A DNA stretch of 64,000 nt from Gnetum montanum (lineage: Eukaryota; Streptophyta; Gnetopsida; Gnetales; Gnetaceae). A program made the translations under genes and the position numbers. Position 1 is the stretch's first letter; every line of letters begins with the position of its first letter. Of this stretch, positions 34,788 through 46,574 are shown piece after piece. The DNA is taken from contig MNCI01025485.1 in the NCBI GenBank assembly GCA_015680685.1, positions 6,897 through 70,896 of the forward strand. Direction: 5' to 3'. The notes below the pieces were generated by a model. It saw only the letters and a program-made list of their open reading frames with translations, had not been told where the DNA came from and made no database searches.

Positions 34788-35674
34788 ATGCCCCTTCTTC
34801 ATGTTAAAAGTACAGAGAACTGTGGACATGGATAAGTGTAAGGATCTTGGTTGTTGGAAAACTCTCTGTTTCAAAATTGTTGTTTTATCCTGCACCATTG
34901 CAATGCAACTCAAGTAAAGGCTGTTTTTTCCTGCAAGGGAGCCATGAATTTGTGTGTTAATATTGTGGTTGTTCAATAATAGGTGGCAGTTGGCACTTGA
35001 TTTTAATTGTGTACAATGGCGTGTACATCAGAAGAATGCGAGATCAAAGCTTGTTATTGTTGTAAAATATATAGCAGATAAGCGGTTTTTCTATTGCGAC
35101 GCTTTTATGTTTATTTGAAGTTTTTGGTGTTTCATATTTTTTGTTTTTGTTTTCCGTTAATAAATAGATTATTTATTATTATTGAAACTGAATGCATGTA
35201 AAAAATAGGCTATAATTGAGAGCCATGAGTTATGTTGTGATGCTTAAACTAGTGTAGACATAATTAAGGTGCTGTGGTTTGGAGCTCATAATGAACTGAG
35301 GTGGCTTCACATTGTCTCTCGGACAATAAAAAATAAGAATTTATAAAAAAAATTTAGTACATACTTACCCCAAAAGGCATGGAAAAATATATGAATGCAA
35401 TTTAAAACAAATGGACTCTTGAAAGATGGCATAAGGAACTTGACAACTTTTGTCTATAGTAGCTAAGCAAGTTGTGCATCAAAAAGACTTGATTTGATGA
35501 AGATTCTGGGTAGGGTAGGTAGAACATTAAAAGTGCAAACAAAAATCATAAATAAAGTTTAGTTAAGACATATAAGTGTTTAATTAGAACCAAGAGAAAG
35601 AAATTTATTAGGGAAGAGTAGGAATATTTTACTTACACCATTAAAAAAATTAGATAGTTTTGGCAATATTTTTG
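34788..35674 (+). other. 3' flank of the RIN4-like gene
   Basis: No further gene is seen. A possible poly(A) signal, AATAAATAG, lies near 35159-35167, about 375 bp after the stop codon, in a T-rich context. The rest is AT-rich up to the LINE insertion. Confidence 0.45.
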
Positions 35675-36116
35675 TCATAAAGTCTCATTATCGTTTTTCG
35701 CATGATGGTCGTTTTGCTGTGGTAATGGCTAACTTGTTGGTGCCGCTGTGGATCTCTTTTTGGGCTACAACGTCACGTCAGCGAGTGCTCCCGTGCTCCG
35801 TGGTTGACATCAGTGTTGTCATTGGGCGTCCCGTTTCTTACCACAATAGGGTTCTTGGTCCTCACGAGCTGTTGCGTTGCGCAGCAACACTATTGTTCGC
35901 GGTGTTTTCTTCTATTGATTTAATCTTGGCTATTGGGGCTTCTGGCACCATTTGCATCTTGTGATGGTGTGCAATGGTTTGGGGGCTCTTGGCCCTAGTG
36001 GGTTGCGGTTTGAGTTGTGGATGAAGACACACATTGGTGGTGAGGGTTTTCCTACAGTCAAGGTGGCAAAACAGTGCTAAGAAGGTGTGCAGCCCAGGGG
36101 TGGGCAAGTTGTAATG

Positions 36117-37198
36117 ATGGATTCATTAGGTTTTGCTTTTTCTCAGGGAAGTTCATCTACCTCACCTCAAATTGATTTTCTTTTACCAGATGATATTTTT
36201 GAAGCAGTTTCTAAAGATTTTGCATCTCGTTTTATTTTTTTCAAATTGTGGGGTTTTTACCAAGGTCCCCAAGTTTAAACACTCAAGTCTATAGCCTCCT
36301 TTAGCCCCATGGCATTCAGGTTTCTCATGCTCGATACTATGTTTGTTATTTCATTTTGGTAGAATTATCTGATGCCTCTTAGGTCGAAAAGGCTCTCTCT
36401 CAAAAAAATTTTCCAATAAGAAACACAACCCTAATCGCATGCACCTGAAGTTTTGACTTTAATGTCAATGACTCGGCTTTTAATATAATTCCTTGTTACG
36501 TGGAACTGCCCAATCTTCTACTCATTTTCTCATCTGTTGAGAGGGACATTGTAAGCACACTGGGCCCTATTATTTCTGATCATTGTACGACGATTAATGG
36601 AACTCAAATTCACCGTTATTGTATTGAACTGGATATAGCCATTCGGAAAACCTCATTAACCCTCGCTACTGGTGGAAAACTCTTCACCCAAAAAGTGGAC
36701 TATTTTTACCTTCTAAACTTGTGTAGCTATTGTCATAGGGCCGAGCATCATATCTCAGCGTGTCTTATCCTAGCTATGAAGAAACAACTTGTAGCATCTC
36801 AGAAGATTCGTTCCCCAGTCACACCAGTAGGCCCACCTTCAGTATCCTTTAAATTCGGATCTCCTCCCCCAACAACTCCTCAATCCTCCTCTCAGTCTAG
36901 CCACTCCAAGCTACAGAAACAACAGTTAGGTACTCACACCTCCACCCATGTCATTCCTTCAAACATTGTCAAGAACTCATTCTCGGAGGATGAGTTCGTG
37001 GTGGCCAGTGGAAGGAAACGAGTCAAAGCTTCCTTTAGTTCTACTCCTCCCTCCAACTCCTCTTCACTAGACACTTCCATGGCCCTTGGCCCCACCAACA
37101 ACTCCTTTGCCCTCTTGTCAGGAACAAAGGTAACTGATACTTCGACTTCCGAACCTTCCGTTGACCTTCCATCCAAACTACCCCTTGTTTCCCCATGA
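36117..37198 (+). pseudogene. LINE ORF1: nucleic-acid-binding protein with zinc knuckle
   Basis: ORF1 proteins of plant L1-type LINEs bind the element RNA. The sequence opens with MDSLGFAFSQGSSS, runs to FFKLWGFYQGP, then shifts frame once near 36265 and continues to 37198 in another frame. Around 36270-36640 it resembles a DUF4283-type domain (ARYYVCYFILVELSDAS; NIIPCYVELPNLLLIF). The zinc knuckle CSYCHRAEHHISAC (near 36724-36765) has the C-x2-C-x4-H-x4-C spacing. The C-terminal third is rich in Ser, Pro and Thr. I see one frameshift and three stops before 36500. The stop TGA overlaps the ORF2 ATG. Confidence 0.82.
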
Positions 37199-40100
37199 TT
37201 CTCCTTTCTTGGAACGTTCAAGGCCTTATTGGTAGGCTTCGACAGAAGCGAGCAGACAACTTTATATCTAGTCTTAATATGGTTTTTGATTTTATTCTTC
37301 TTCAAGAAATTAAGATCTCAGTCGACCTTTTATCCTATTCTACCCACTGGTTTCTTCCTCACTCAATCCTAGCGACGTCCTATGCAAGTGAGAAAGGAGG
37401 CGCGACCATTCTCCTCTCACCCTACTAGAAAACTAAAATCCTTCAAAGTGGTTCTGATTCTGGGCACAGAGTTTCCTGGGCCACCTTCTCATCCTGGCAT
37501 GGCCCTTTTGGCATTTGCTCGATATATGCCCCAAATGACTCCACAAAACGGGCTCTCCTTTGGCAAGAACTTACAACTTCTCTTCCCCGAATGCCTTGGA
37601 TATTCGGAGGAGATTTTAATATGGTAGAATTCCCTCAAGATAAGCTTGGAGGGGTGTTTCTTCAACTGCCCAATCTCGAGTATCAGACCTCGTCCACCTT
37701 TAAGAAAAGATTTTACCTTTCAGACGGGGCAGACAACTCCAGGTGCGTTCCCCTCCATAGATTTACTTGGAGCAATTTCCGTCTTGGGTAGGCTCGCATC
37801 TACAACAGGTTAGATAGGTTCTATTTCTCCACCCTTTCCTTTTGGCAAGTCTTCTCTACCACTACGGTTCATCACCATGCCACCTTATCCGACCATCTTC
37901 CTATCTCCATATCTATCAAGATTCATGGTAGGCCTGACCGGCAAAAATTCCATCTTTTCAAACTACACAACAACTGTTTTTCTTCCCCAATTGCCCAACT
38001 TCTTCTATCCAACCTTTGGAATGCTAAACCTAGGCCCCTAATTCAGGTGGGTTGGATTAATTGGTGGCATTGTGGTTCATGTTGAGTGCGAAACTTTGCT
38101 CATTCGTATGGTAAGATGGTGGTTGCTCAAGCCAAACATGAATACAACAAAATTCACCTCACTATTGAACATCTCACTAATAAACGAGCTCAAGATCCCT
38201 TCAATACTCTAGTTCACGAGGAGCTAGCTAGAGCATGCGTTGCCTTCCAACATTGGGAAGTGTACCGAGCTCAAAGTGCCTTAACTAAAAGTCGGCTCAC
38301 TTGCTTAAATATTCAAGACGAACACTATAAGGAATTTTTTAAATATCTTAATACTGCTTCCCCTTCGCATGCTATTGACAAAATCTCATGTGATGGTACC
38401 ACCATTATTTACCACAATAGTATCCTCTCTTTTCTTAAGAACCACTACGAAACCCTTTTTGCAGCTACCCGAATGGACATCTCTTCGTTCAAGGCTGCCA
38501 CCCCTGATTATCCTTGCCTTATTAACCCCACTATGCTACAAAGTCTTGACGCTGATATCACTCTGGCGGAGCTACAGGAGGCCTGTTCCAAGTTAAGTCG
38601 AGGAAAGGCTCCTGGTTATGATGGTTTTCCCATAGAATTTTTTCAAAATCATTAGGATTTGGTGGGAAAGGATCTTTTGCAAGTCATTAACGAGACTCTC
38701 TTAACTGGTTCCCTTGGGCCCAATCTAAATCAAGGGGTAATTCGTCTCCTCCCCAAGTCTGGGGATCTAACTGATATCTCCAATTGGCATCCCATAACTC
38801 TTCTCAATGTAGTGTATAAAATTTGGGTGAAGTGCCTTGCCTTACGGCTGAAAAAACTTCTTGGTCAGATCATATCTCCCCAGCAAACAGGATTTGTTCT
38901 TCGTAGATATATGGATGATGGACAAGATATTCTCCTTGTGAAACTTGATTATGCCAAGGCTTATGACAACATTAAGTGGGATTTTATCTTGCAAACTATG
39001 ACCAAACTTGGGTTTGGACCTAAGTTCTTGCATATGGTGAAATGCTTATTGTTAGATGCTACTGCAAGAATTGCCACTACCTTCGGCATTACCTCTCCCT
39101 TTCCAATACATAGGTTTGTGCGGCAAGGTTGTCCTCTCGCCCCCTATCTCTTTATCATCGCATCAGACTTTTTTTGTCATCAAATTAACTTGGACATTCA
39201 AACTAAAGTTCTCACTGGGGTTTGCCTTTCCTCCTCTCAACAATAGCTTCTCAATATGCACTTCGCTGATGACTCCTTTTTTCTAGTTCAAAACACAGCC
39301 ACCAATTTGCACTGCCTCTTATCAAGGGTGGAGCAATATTGCACACTCTCAGGTTCCACAATTAATTGGAATAAATCCTCTGTTTATAGCTTTAAGGGAA
39401 ATTACAAACATGTGATCAATTATAATTGGAAGCGACTTCAGGATCAAGACATTGTTAAGATTCTAGGAATCCCTTTTCGTTTTAGAGGTTCAACATCTAT
39501 TCCTTGGGAGCAAGTTATTTATTGAATTCAAAAGAAACTCGACAAATGGAAAACTAAACCCCTCACACTTGCGAGTAAATACCTTGTATGTAAGTCCATA
39601 TGCGTGTCCACCCATGTGTATTACTCTTCATGTTGGGCCCCCTCCCAAGTTGCCTACTAGAAGCTAGAACGGTTATTCCGTGACTTTATGTGGTCCTCCA
39701 AGGATTCTCAGAAAAGCTTTCATCGTGTCACTTGGAATATGGTTACTCTCCCCAAGAATAAGGGTGGCTTAGGCCTTTTGAACTCCTATAAGCAAGGAAT
39801 TACCCTGGTTGCTAAGTGGTTGGTACAGCATTTAGATGCCTTAGATATTTGAGGGACCCTCCTCCAATTAAGGCTTCATCAAGCAGTTCCTAAAAATAAG
39901 CCCTTCTAGAAAGGCATCCATTTCGTCAATTGGATCCTTTTCCCCCTCACTATCATTCTTCCTGGATCTCATGTTTTCAAAAGCATTTGGAGGGCCTGGC
40001 AAATTCTATACACTCAGATTGACTGGACTAACGTTAAAATCAACCCTACTATCCTCTCTAGAGTGTGTTCGTGGTGGTTACCTCTGTCGCCCGCTCACCT

Positions 40101-40980
40101 TGCTATCACAAATGCTAAGGAGGCTACCTCGTGGTATCGAAAGGGTGTCATTTCCTTGAATTTTCTTAGGCTGGCTAGTCATTGGATTTCAGGGGTCGAG
40201 TTTAACACTTTGTATGGGGAGTTGGCTACAATGAACCATTGCCTAGTTCAGATTTACTCTTTTTTGCACGGTCACTGACATCTTGATGTTACAGTGCAAA
40301 GCCTTTTTCATGGACTTCAATGGCTTAATGGGGTTAAACTTTTGCCCTATCGGCCATCTGTCCCCTTTCATCTCATGCATGACCCATCTGAAGTCATTCA
40401 ACGTTGCAATAAGTATTGGCACAAACAAGAGTCAAAGACATTTTGGATCCCTCTCTTCCAACATATTTGGAAACTTCCAACCCTCCCCAAAATTAAGCAG
40501 TTCCTCTGGTGTCTCCTCTACCATGGTCTACCTATCGGAAAACGTTTAGAATATCTGGGGATTCCCAATCCCAATTGCCCTCTATGTGGTGGACAAGATG
40601 ACTTTGTCCATGTATTTTGGCAATGTCCCTTTGCTCAACATGTGTGGTAGTGGGCTTCTAGAGCTTTTCCATCATACAAGCTATCTCAAGAGGATGCCAT
40701 ATTCAGATTCTTGAACATTACTTCTGCTAATCTTAATTTTCTATGAAAAGTTATTAGGCCTACTATTTTATATTATATTTGGAAGCGAAGATGCAATGTT
40801 CTATATCAAAAGATAGATTATTCTAATAAATGTTTGCTTACCAGGTTGGAGAAGTTGCAGATATGTCGTCTCACCCATTTTCAAGTCACATCTCAAGCAT
40901 CCAAGTTCAATATGGATAGTCATCAATTGGTTCATCTCTTGCAGCTATGGGAAAGACCTGTGTGTTCCAGTTACACTTAG
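37195..40980 (+). pseudogene. LINE ORF2: APE endonuclease and reverse transcriptase
   Basis: The whole 1,262-codon frame can be followed without one frameshift. Endonuclease: ILLSWNVQGL, LLQEIKIS, a SIYAPND stretch and GGDFNMVE (37608 on). RT: SRGKAPGYDGFPIEFF, LPKSGDLTDISNWHPITLLN, KLDYAKAYDNIKWDFI, VRQGCPLAPYLFI and the catalytic FADD (near 39265). The C-terminus has CPLCGGQDDFVHVFW, the zf-RVT finger. Twelve premature stops lie at 37426, 37789, 38083, 38653, 39244, 39523, 39658, 39850, 39907, 40276, 40648 and 40744. Most sit where the family has Trp, Gln or Arg. The true end is the TAG at 40978. Confidence 0.92.
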
Positions 40981-41399
40981 CATCAGTAATCTCTGCAAGG
41001 AAGCTTTCCCTTTTTATGATGTGGAGTCACCATTGGAACTCTCTCTATCCTTAATTGAGAGCTCCTTGCCTCATCTAATTCTATGTCATTCTATTTTGTA
41101 ACAAGCCAGTATGTGCGGACATTTGGTTGTGCCCCAACTTGGGTTTCCTCCTTTAATACTCGTTTATTTCTAAGGCGTTTCCTGAGTGTCATTCACAATG
41201 CTCTCAGTTTTCCCTTTCCTTTAACCCTATGACTTATTGAAGTTGTTGTCATTGATGCACCTTTAGTTTCAATAAAACTTCTTTTTGGGGTCTGACACAT
41301 GCCCCCCTCCCCCTCATAAAGTCTCATTATCATTTAATTTTTCCACTTAAGATATTTACTCATTTTATAATAAGCTATTTATAAGAGAATATGATAATT

Positions 41400-43230
41400 C
41401 TACCACTCTTGAGTAAGTCACCAGGATGCTAACATTTGGCAAAGTTGTAGATTTAGATGGTTTATATGTAGAATTATTAAAGTGGGTAGGATTTGCTATT
41501 CATAGAAAAATTTGGCACAAATTAAATTCAGCAATGGAGCTAGGATTAAATTAACATAGGAAAACTAGTAAAGCTATTGAATAAAAGAATTTGAATAATT
41601 ATTAAATAAAATTTGTGAGTAATATTTTGATTAAGTTGTTGGGCACTTTACTAGAAAAGAGAATAAGTTCTTAGGCTGAAGATAACCCAAGTCAGGGCAA
41701 AGTGTCAAGCAAGTTTTAGACAAAATCACTTTACTATTGATCACTTAGTTACTCTTAGACACCCCATGGAGTTTGTAAATTTGCCAAAGTTTTTATTTGT
41801 TTTATTGATTTTGCAAAATCATATGATTAAGCGGTTTATACAAAACTATGGTTGCCCTTAAATAAAATTGGCCTTTCTTCAAATTTGATTATAGCAACTC
41901 AAAAATTATATAAGGAAGTGATTATTGAAATAACAAACAATTTAGAGAAAAAAATTTAATTTCAGAGAAAAATTAGAGTTAAGCAAAGTTGTCCACTTTA
42001 TTGATGAAATGCAGGAATGGTAGTGCAATGGGCAAGATAGTCATTCTATCAGAATTGGATCACAAGTAGTGAATCTTCTTTTATATGCAAATGATATTGC
42101 ATTAATCTCCACTAATGCTAGAAGATATGTAAAATATGTTACAAATCTTAGAAAATTATTATCATTCATCTAGTTTTCAGGTTACTTTAGATAAAACCAA
42201 ATTGATGATTTGGGGTATAAGAAATACTTTTATAACTTTCACTTTGGAGGTACCATTATGCAAATAGTAGATGTTTTTAAAAACATTTGGGGCTCATTTT
42301 ATGGACAATTACATGTGAGGGAAGTACATCAAAGAAAAAATAGTGAGAGATTTCAAGGTTTTGTACAGTTTCAAACACAAGTGTAAGGATTTTGGACTAT
42401 GGGCTTGGAAGGTTAGCAAACAAATTTTCTAGACTATCCTATTGTATTATATGGATGTGTTGTTTGGGGACTTGGACTTAATACTAAACTTTGGAAGGAT
42501 ATTGAAAGAGTGCACAAAACTTTTCTTCTTGATGAGTTAAAGGTGAAAATGCTAACACATTAATGTTCTTAAGTGAATGTGATTTATTACCTTTAGAAGC
42601 ATAAGCATCATGCCAATTCATTACATACATTCATAGCTTACATATCTTAAGGCAAAATAATTTCTCTAAAGCAGTTTTTGAAGATTTGCAAAATTGTGGT
42701 TGGTATTTTTAGGGCAAGCAATGGTTGAGAAAATGAAATATCTCTTAGAAGGATGTGCAACAAAATCCTAAGCATATTCGCTAGCTAGTCAAGTAGAAGG
42801 TTTTAACAAAAATGTAGTCTAATGTGGAAAACAAGAGACAATTTTATTTACCCCACAACAAATTTAATAAACTAGATGTAGAAGCTCACTATCCCTTAAT
42901 TGTTATTCTAATCAAGTATCAAAATGCTATTAGCAGGTTTAGCTTAAGTTCTCATCATCTTAGAATTGAAAGTGGTAGATGGATTTAGCCCCTCCAAGAA
43001 GAGCATATTTATAGATTGTGTAGATCAAGAGCCTTTGAAGATGAGTTACATGTGTTTCTTTCTTGTGTTGTGACTACCTATTTGGGAGAGCATTATATTG
43101 CTATAGCAAAAACCTATATAATTTATTTTTAATACCCCCATTGATGCTTGGTTAATTTATAGTCTATCATTATTTTTCATGAAAATGGAATATTTTCCCA
43201 ATAGATCCTATGGGTCTTTGGATGTAATAA
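41400..43230 (+). pseudogene. Second, older LINE remnant
   Basis: In shifting frames I can read FIDFAKSYD, CPLY-type RT motif ends, LLYANDIALISTNA (a YADD active site changed to YAND, near 42090), and near the end a Cys/His stretch RLCRSRAFEDELHVFLSC (43010-43065) like the C-terminal finger of LINE ORF2. A TGTAATAAAGC stretch near 43225 may be its 3' end. Base composition is more AT-rich and decay is heavier than in the LINE at 35693, and the motifs differ, so it is a different family. It starts soon after the right-hand target-site duplication of that element. Confidence 0.75.
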
Positions 43231-44164
43231 AGCTTCATTTTATTTAAGTATTTCGTTGGTTACTTAAATTTGCAGTTTTTATATTAATTTTATTATTTTT
43301 ATACCAATTTGATTAAAGTGTAAAACATAATATATTTTAGTATACCTTTGGTCAATTAAATTTGCAGATGTTAATACTAATTTTGTTGTTTTTATAACAA
43401 TTTAGATATAGTATGTTAGGCCTTGAGCAAGCTATAAACCTCCATCATTAGTTTTGTGATCCCCTATGGTGATTGATTTGTAACTATTCATAAGGTTGTA
43501 ACATATAATTGCGAAACATTGTAATCTTCTTTATAAAATAAGGAGAAAGTAGTATTTAAGGTATGCAGTATGTATAAATGAAAGGAGAAATAAGAAAGAA
43601 AAACTAGAGTATAAGTGATCAATAGTTCATTAAGGAAGACAAAAAAGAAAAGGAAGTTTAAGATGTTGAATGACTGAACATTGTAGGGAATGAAAAAAAG
43701 GTTATGATGATCAATTATCGTAACCTACAATGAACTTCATAACTAAATAGCTAAAGGTGTCATTGAGCATCCTTTGTCATAGAAGTGAAAGTTTAAGTAA
43801 GACTTAGAAGTAATTAGAATCTAGTTTTCTAAAGAAGAAAAGAAGATCTAAGTTAAGCAAACATAAGCTTCATCTAGTCTCTTAAACAAGAAGAGAAGAT
43901 CACTTGAGTAAAAAAGTGAGCTACATAGTTGAGTTATATAAAGAGTCTGTACTCAAGTTGGTTAGGGATGTTTGCGGTCATTGTAAGTTTAGCAATTAAT
44001 ATTGTAAATCATAATTTATGATGTTTGTAAATATTCTTATGTTATGAGGAGAATAAGTTGTGTACTTCCTAATCATAAGATCCTTGGGTATATTAGAGTT
44101 TTGCTTTAAATGAAAAAAAATGCAATGAGGGTTTTTTATAAAAATATCATATGGTTTTACCAAC
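43231..44164. other. Unassigned AT-rich sequence
   Basis: I see no gene, LTR end or clear repeat here. Confidence 0.5.
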
Positions 44165-44678
44165 TGATGAGTGGCGAGGTACCCCTACACTCAACCATAC
44201 GAAACGAGCGTAGCACGCACGATCCGGTCAAACTTCATAGACTAAATGCCTAAATGCCCCATGGAACACTTGGGGTTAATCATTTGTTGTCTTCCCAAAC
44301 TTGTTGTTGTCACGGTGTATGGTTAAGTAAGTCCGAGGTATATGATTTTTTTGGTCTTTTATGGTTTTTCTCCTATGCTATCAAGGTGAAGGGTTGAGAG
44401 AGCTAACTAACTCTAATCTAAGGACTAAGTCTAAATTAACTAGCGTCAGCATCCGTTCCCANCGGACTAAGTCTAAATTAACTAGCATCAGCATCTATTC
44501 CCACTTACCGTACACACCCTGAACTATGCAACTGTGGCTACCAAACGCTAATCATTACTGGGATCACCACACGTAACGCATGTGCTCGAAGTGGTCGTAC
44601 TGAGGCACTTAACTAGCCTAAATGCGATGAGCAGTCGATTCCTTGACTAGCTGTACACATCCGTAGATGCTCATAATC
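44165..44678 (-). mobile_element. Athila-like LTR piece (copy E) bounded by assembly Ns
   Basis: It begins TGATGAGTGGCGAGG like the other copies on the minus strand. Its right part matches the left part of copy A (GATGAG...CGATTCCTTGACTAG). Single Ns lie at 44462 and 44679. The segment before the first N (about 44415-44460) recurs almost exactly just after it, and the LTR stops at the second N. No PBS is seen at its left, so it is a solo LTR or a misassembled piece. Confidence 0.7.
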
Positions 44679-44828
44679 NAAGATAATTTCCTATAATATA
44701 TTATACATGTATTCTTTTATTTGGTAGATGTAAAGAATGAATAGTTTTGGATGCTTCAATTGATTAATGTTCTAAATATTGTTTGGTTGGTTTTTGCTTT
44801 TTTAAAAAATTAATAATGTTAATAACAA

Positions 44829-45715
44829 TGAGCCATTAGCCTAGTGGTAAGGGCTTTGGCCTAGTAGCCCTAGGTATAGGTTTTGATTCTAGTAGGTAAT
44901 GAAATTTTTTTTGTAAAATTGGAATTTCATTTTTCAATTAAATTTAATTGTAAGTTAAACAAAAAATGTTAAACTAATCTAAAAAAATGTTTGAAAGCTT
45001 AGTAATACAAATATCTTGAAATAAAAATGGAAATATGGAAGATAGAAATGAGTGAATGAAACTAGAATTTTATTGAATTTTTAAAATTTTTAATTTATAA
45101 CTTAGTGTTACTTGATATATGTGAAGAATAAGTTTGTGTTTTGTAAGAAGGTTTAGTAAGAGAGACCATTTAAACTATCTCATGAGGGAGGTTTGTCTAG
45201 CCTCTAGTATTTCCCAATGAAAACCATATGTTTAAAGTCATTTTATTCTCCCCCCTTAAAAAACAAATTTAACAATGAGGCCTAGTGGTATGCTATAAAT
45301 TTTGGGGTATACTTATGTTTCAATTATTTTTTATTCCAATACCCACCCAACCCTACTCCCTCCCTCCTTCATGGGAATTTATTTTAAATTTAATAATGAG
45401 ATATTAAGTTAGTGGTACATGTTGTGGCTTGGTAATGCCAAGTCACAAGTTCAATTTTACTAGGTAGCACTGAGTTATAAACTTTTACAAATTTTGGGGT
45501 GTACTTGTGCTTCACTTATTTTGAGATCCACCATTGCACACCACCACTACCCCAAGAAATTTATTTTAAATTTTTTTAAAATAAAATAATTTTAAACATA
45601 TGGTAAGACATTTTCCAGGTCATGGGTTTGATTTTGATGAACAATGCTGAGTTATATAGAGTTGTAATTGAACTATCTGTGGTGTACCTATATTTCACTT
45701 ATTTAGATTCCAACA
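44829..45715 (+). repeat. Cluster of tRNA-derived SINE-like copies
   Basis: At 44829-44910 an A-box-like TAGCCTAGTGGTAAGG and B-box-like GGTTTTGATTCTA are well spaced. Similar pieces lie at about 45275-45330 (TGAGGCCTAGTGGTA only), 45398-45530 (AAGTTAGTGGTACAT, then AGTTCAATTTTAC) and 45600-45715 (GGGTTTGATTTTG). Three of them share a downstream tail with GGGGTRTACTTRTG-like sequence before a T-rich end. Their A-box regions differ from the SINE family at 29408. Confidence 0.6.
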
Positions 45716-46121
45716 CCCTGTTTTATTTTAAATTTTCAATGTTCCTTTAGTACTCGAGGTTGGATTAATTAATTAATTTACAAGAAATCAGGAGATGCTT
45801 TGTCACGAAATAAAATAAGTAATTTAGCATGCTTCAAGAGTGGAGTAGTAAGGTGAAAACCGAATAATATCCTACAGACAGTGAATCCTAGTTAGGTTAC
45901 GGACACTGTTGGTAACCAATGGTGCACACTGCACAGTAACATACAAGGAAGACAAGGTGGATGTAACTGCCAGTAAGATTGCGGTGACTTCAACAATGTT
46001 TCTGTGAGGGAAATGTACATACAGACAAAGGAGAGAAGTCAGACAACACGGGAAATATGAATGTTTAGCCGACAGGATATGTCATTGTAAAACTCTAAGC
46101 TAAGCTATGGCGTTTTCAAAA

Positions 46122-46574
46122 CTACCAACTTTTCTGAATCATGACATGAAAGATCAAAAATGGCGGAACGCCTTTAGAAGAAAACAGCAGATCATGAACA
46201 AGAAGAAACCAGTCATTCAAAGGTTCGATTTCAGAACGAAAAGGACAAGCAGTCTGAAGATGCAGGGAGATATCTGCACGTATATGAGCCGTTTCAGATA
46301 CTGTATGCATCAGGGGATGTGGGTATTCCCAAAGGTTGGTGCAGGCAGTTGCAGTTGCAGGTTTAGTTGTGGTGGGGTATAGCTTACAGTAGTACAGTAA
46401 CATATGTTCAACGGGGACCTCACATCTTCCTAAGAAACAAGGCATGTTATTTAGCTCTGATCTATTAGCAGCAAGGGCGTTCAAATCAATCCTTTCTTGT
46501 CTATTCCCGTTTGCCAGATAACCTACAGGATCAGACAATATTTTTGCAGTCCATCTTCGTGGTTTTTGTGACAT
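46122..46574 (-). CDS. Hypothetical 150-residue open frame
   Basis: An open frame starting MSQKPRRWTAKILSDP lies in mixed-composition DNA downstream of the Dof gene and outside the recognised repeats. I recognise no domain. It has five Cys and several short hydrophobic stretches but no clear membrane helix or signal peptide. The opposite strand is open for 91 codons over part of the same bases, which weakens the case. It may be an exon of an unseen gene or chance. Confidence 0.2.
   Translation of the reverse strand: MSQKPRRWTAKILSDPVGYLANGNRQERIDLNALAANRSELNNMPCFLGRCEVPVEHMLLYYCKLYPTTTKPATATACTNLWEYPHPLMHTVSETAHIRADISLHLQTACPFRSEIEPLNDWFLLVHDLLFSSKGVPPFLIFHVMIQKSW

Larger units (their letters stand above)
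35675..41331 (+). mobile_element. Near full-length LINE bounded by an 18-bp target-site duplication
   Basis: The 18-bp sequence TCATAAAGTCTCATTATC is exact at 35675-35692 and 41314-41331. Between them (35693-41313, 5.6 kb) lie a 5' leader, ORF1, ORF2 and a 3' end with AATAAA near 41272 and the family-typical GGGGTCTGACAC (41287-41298). The element stops in a C-rich run with no poly(A) tail before the second duplication, unlike the truncated copy at 4732. It carries many stops and cannot move by itself. Confidence 0.93.

Noticed and set aside
44829..44910. Functional tRNA gene
   Set aside because: A and B boxes are recognisable but the arms do not pair into a cloverleaf and related SINE-like copies lie nearby.
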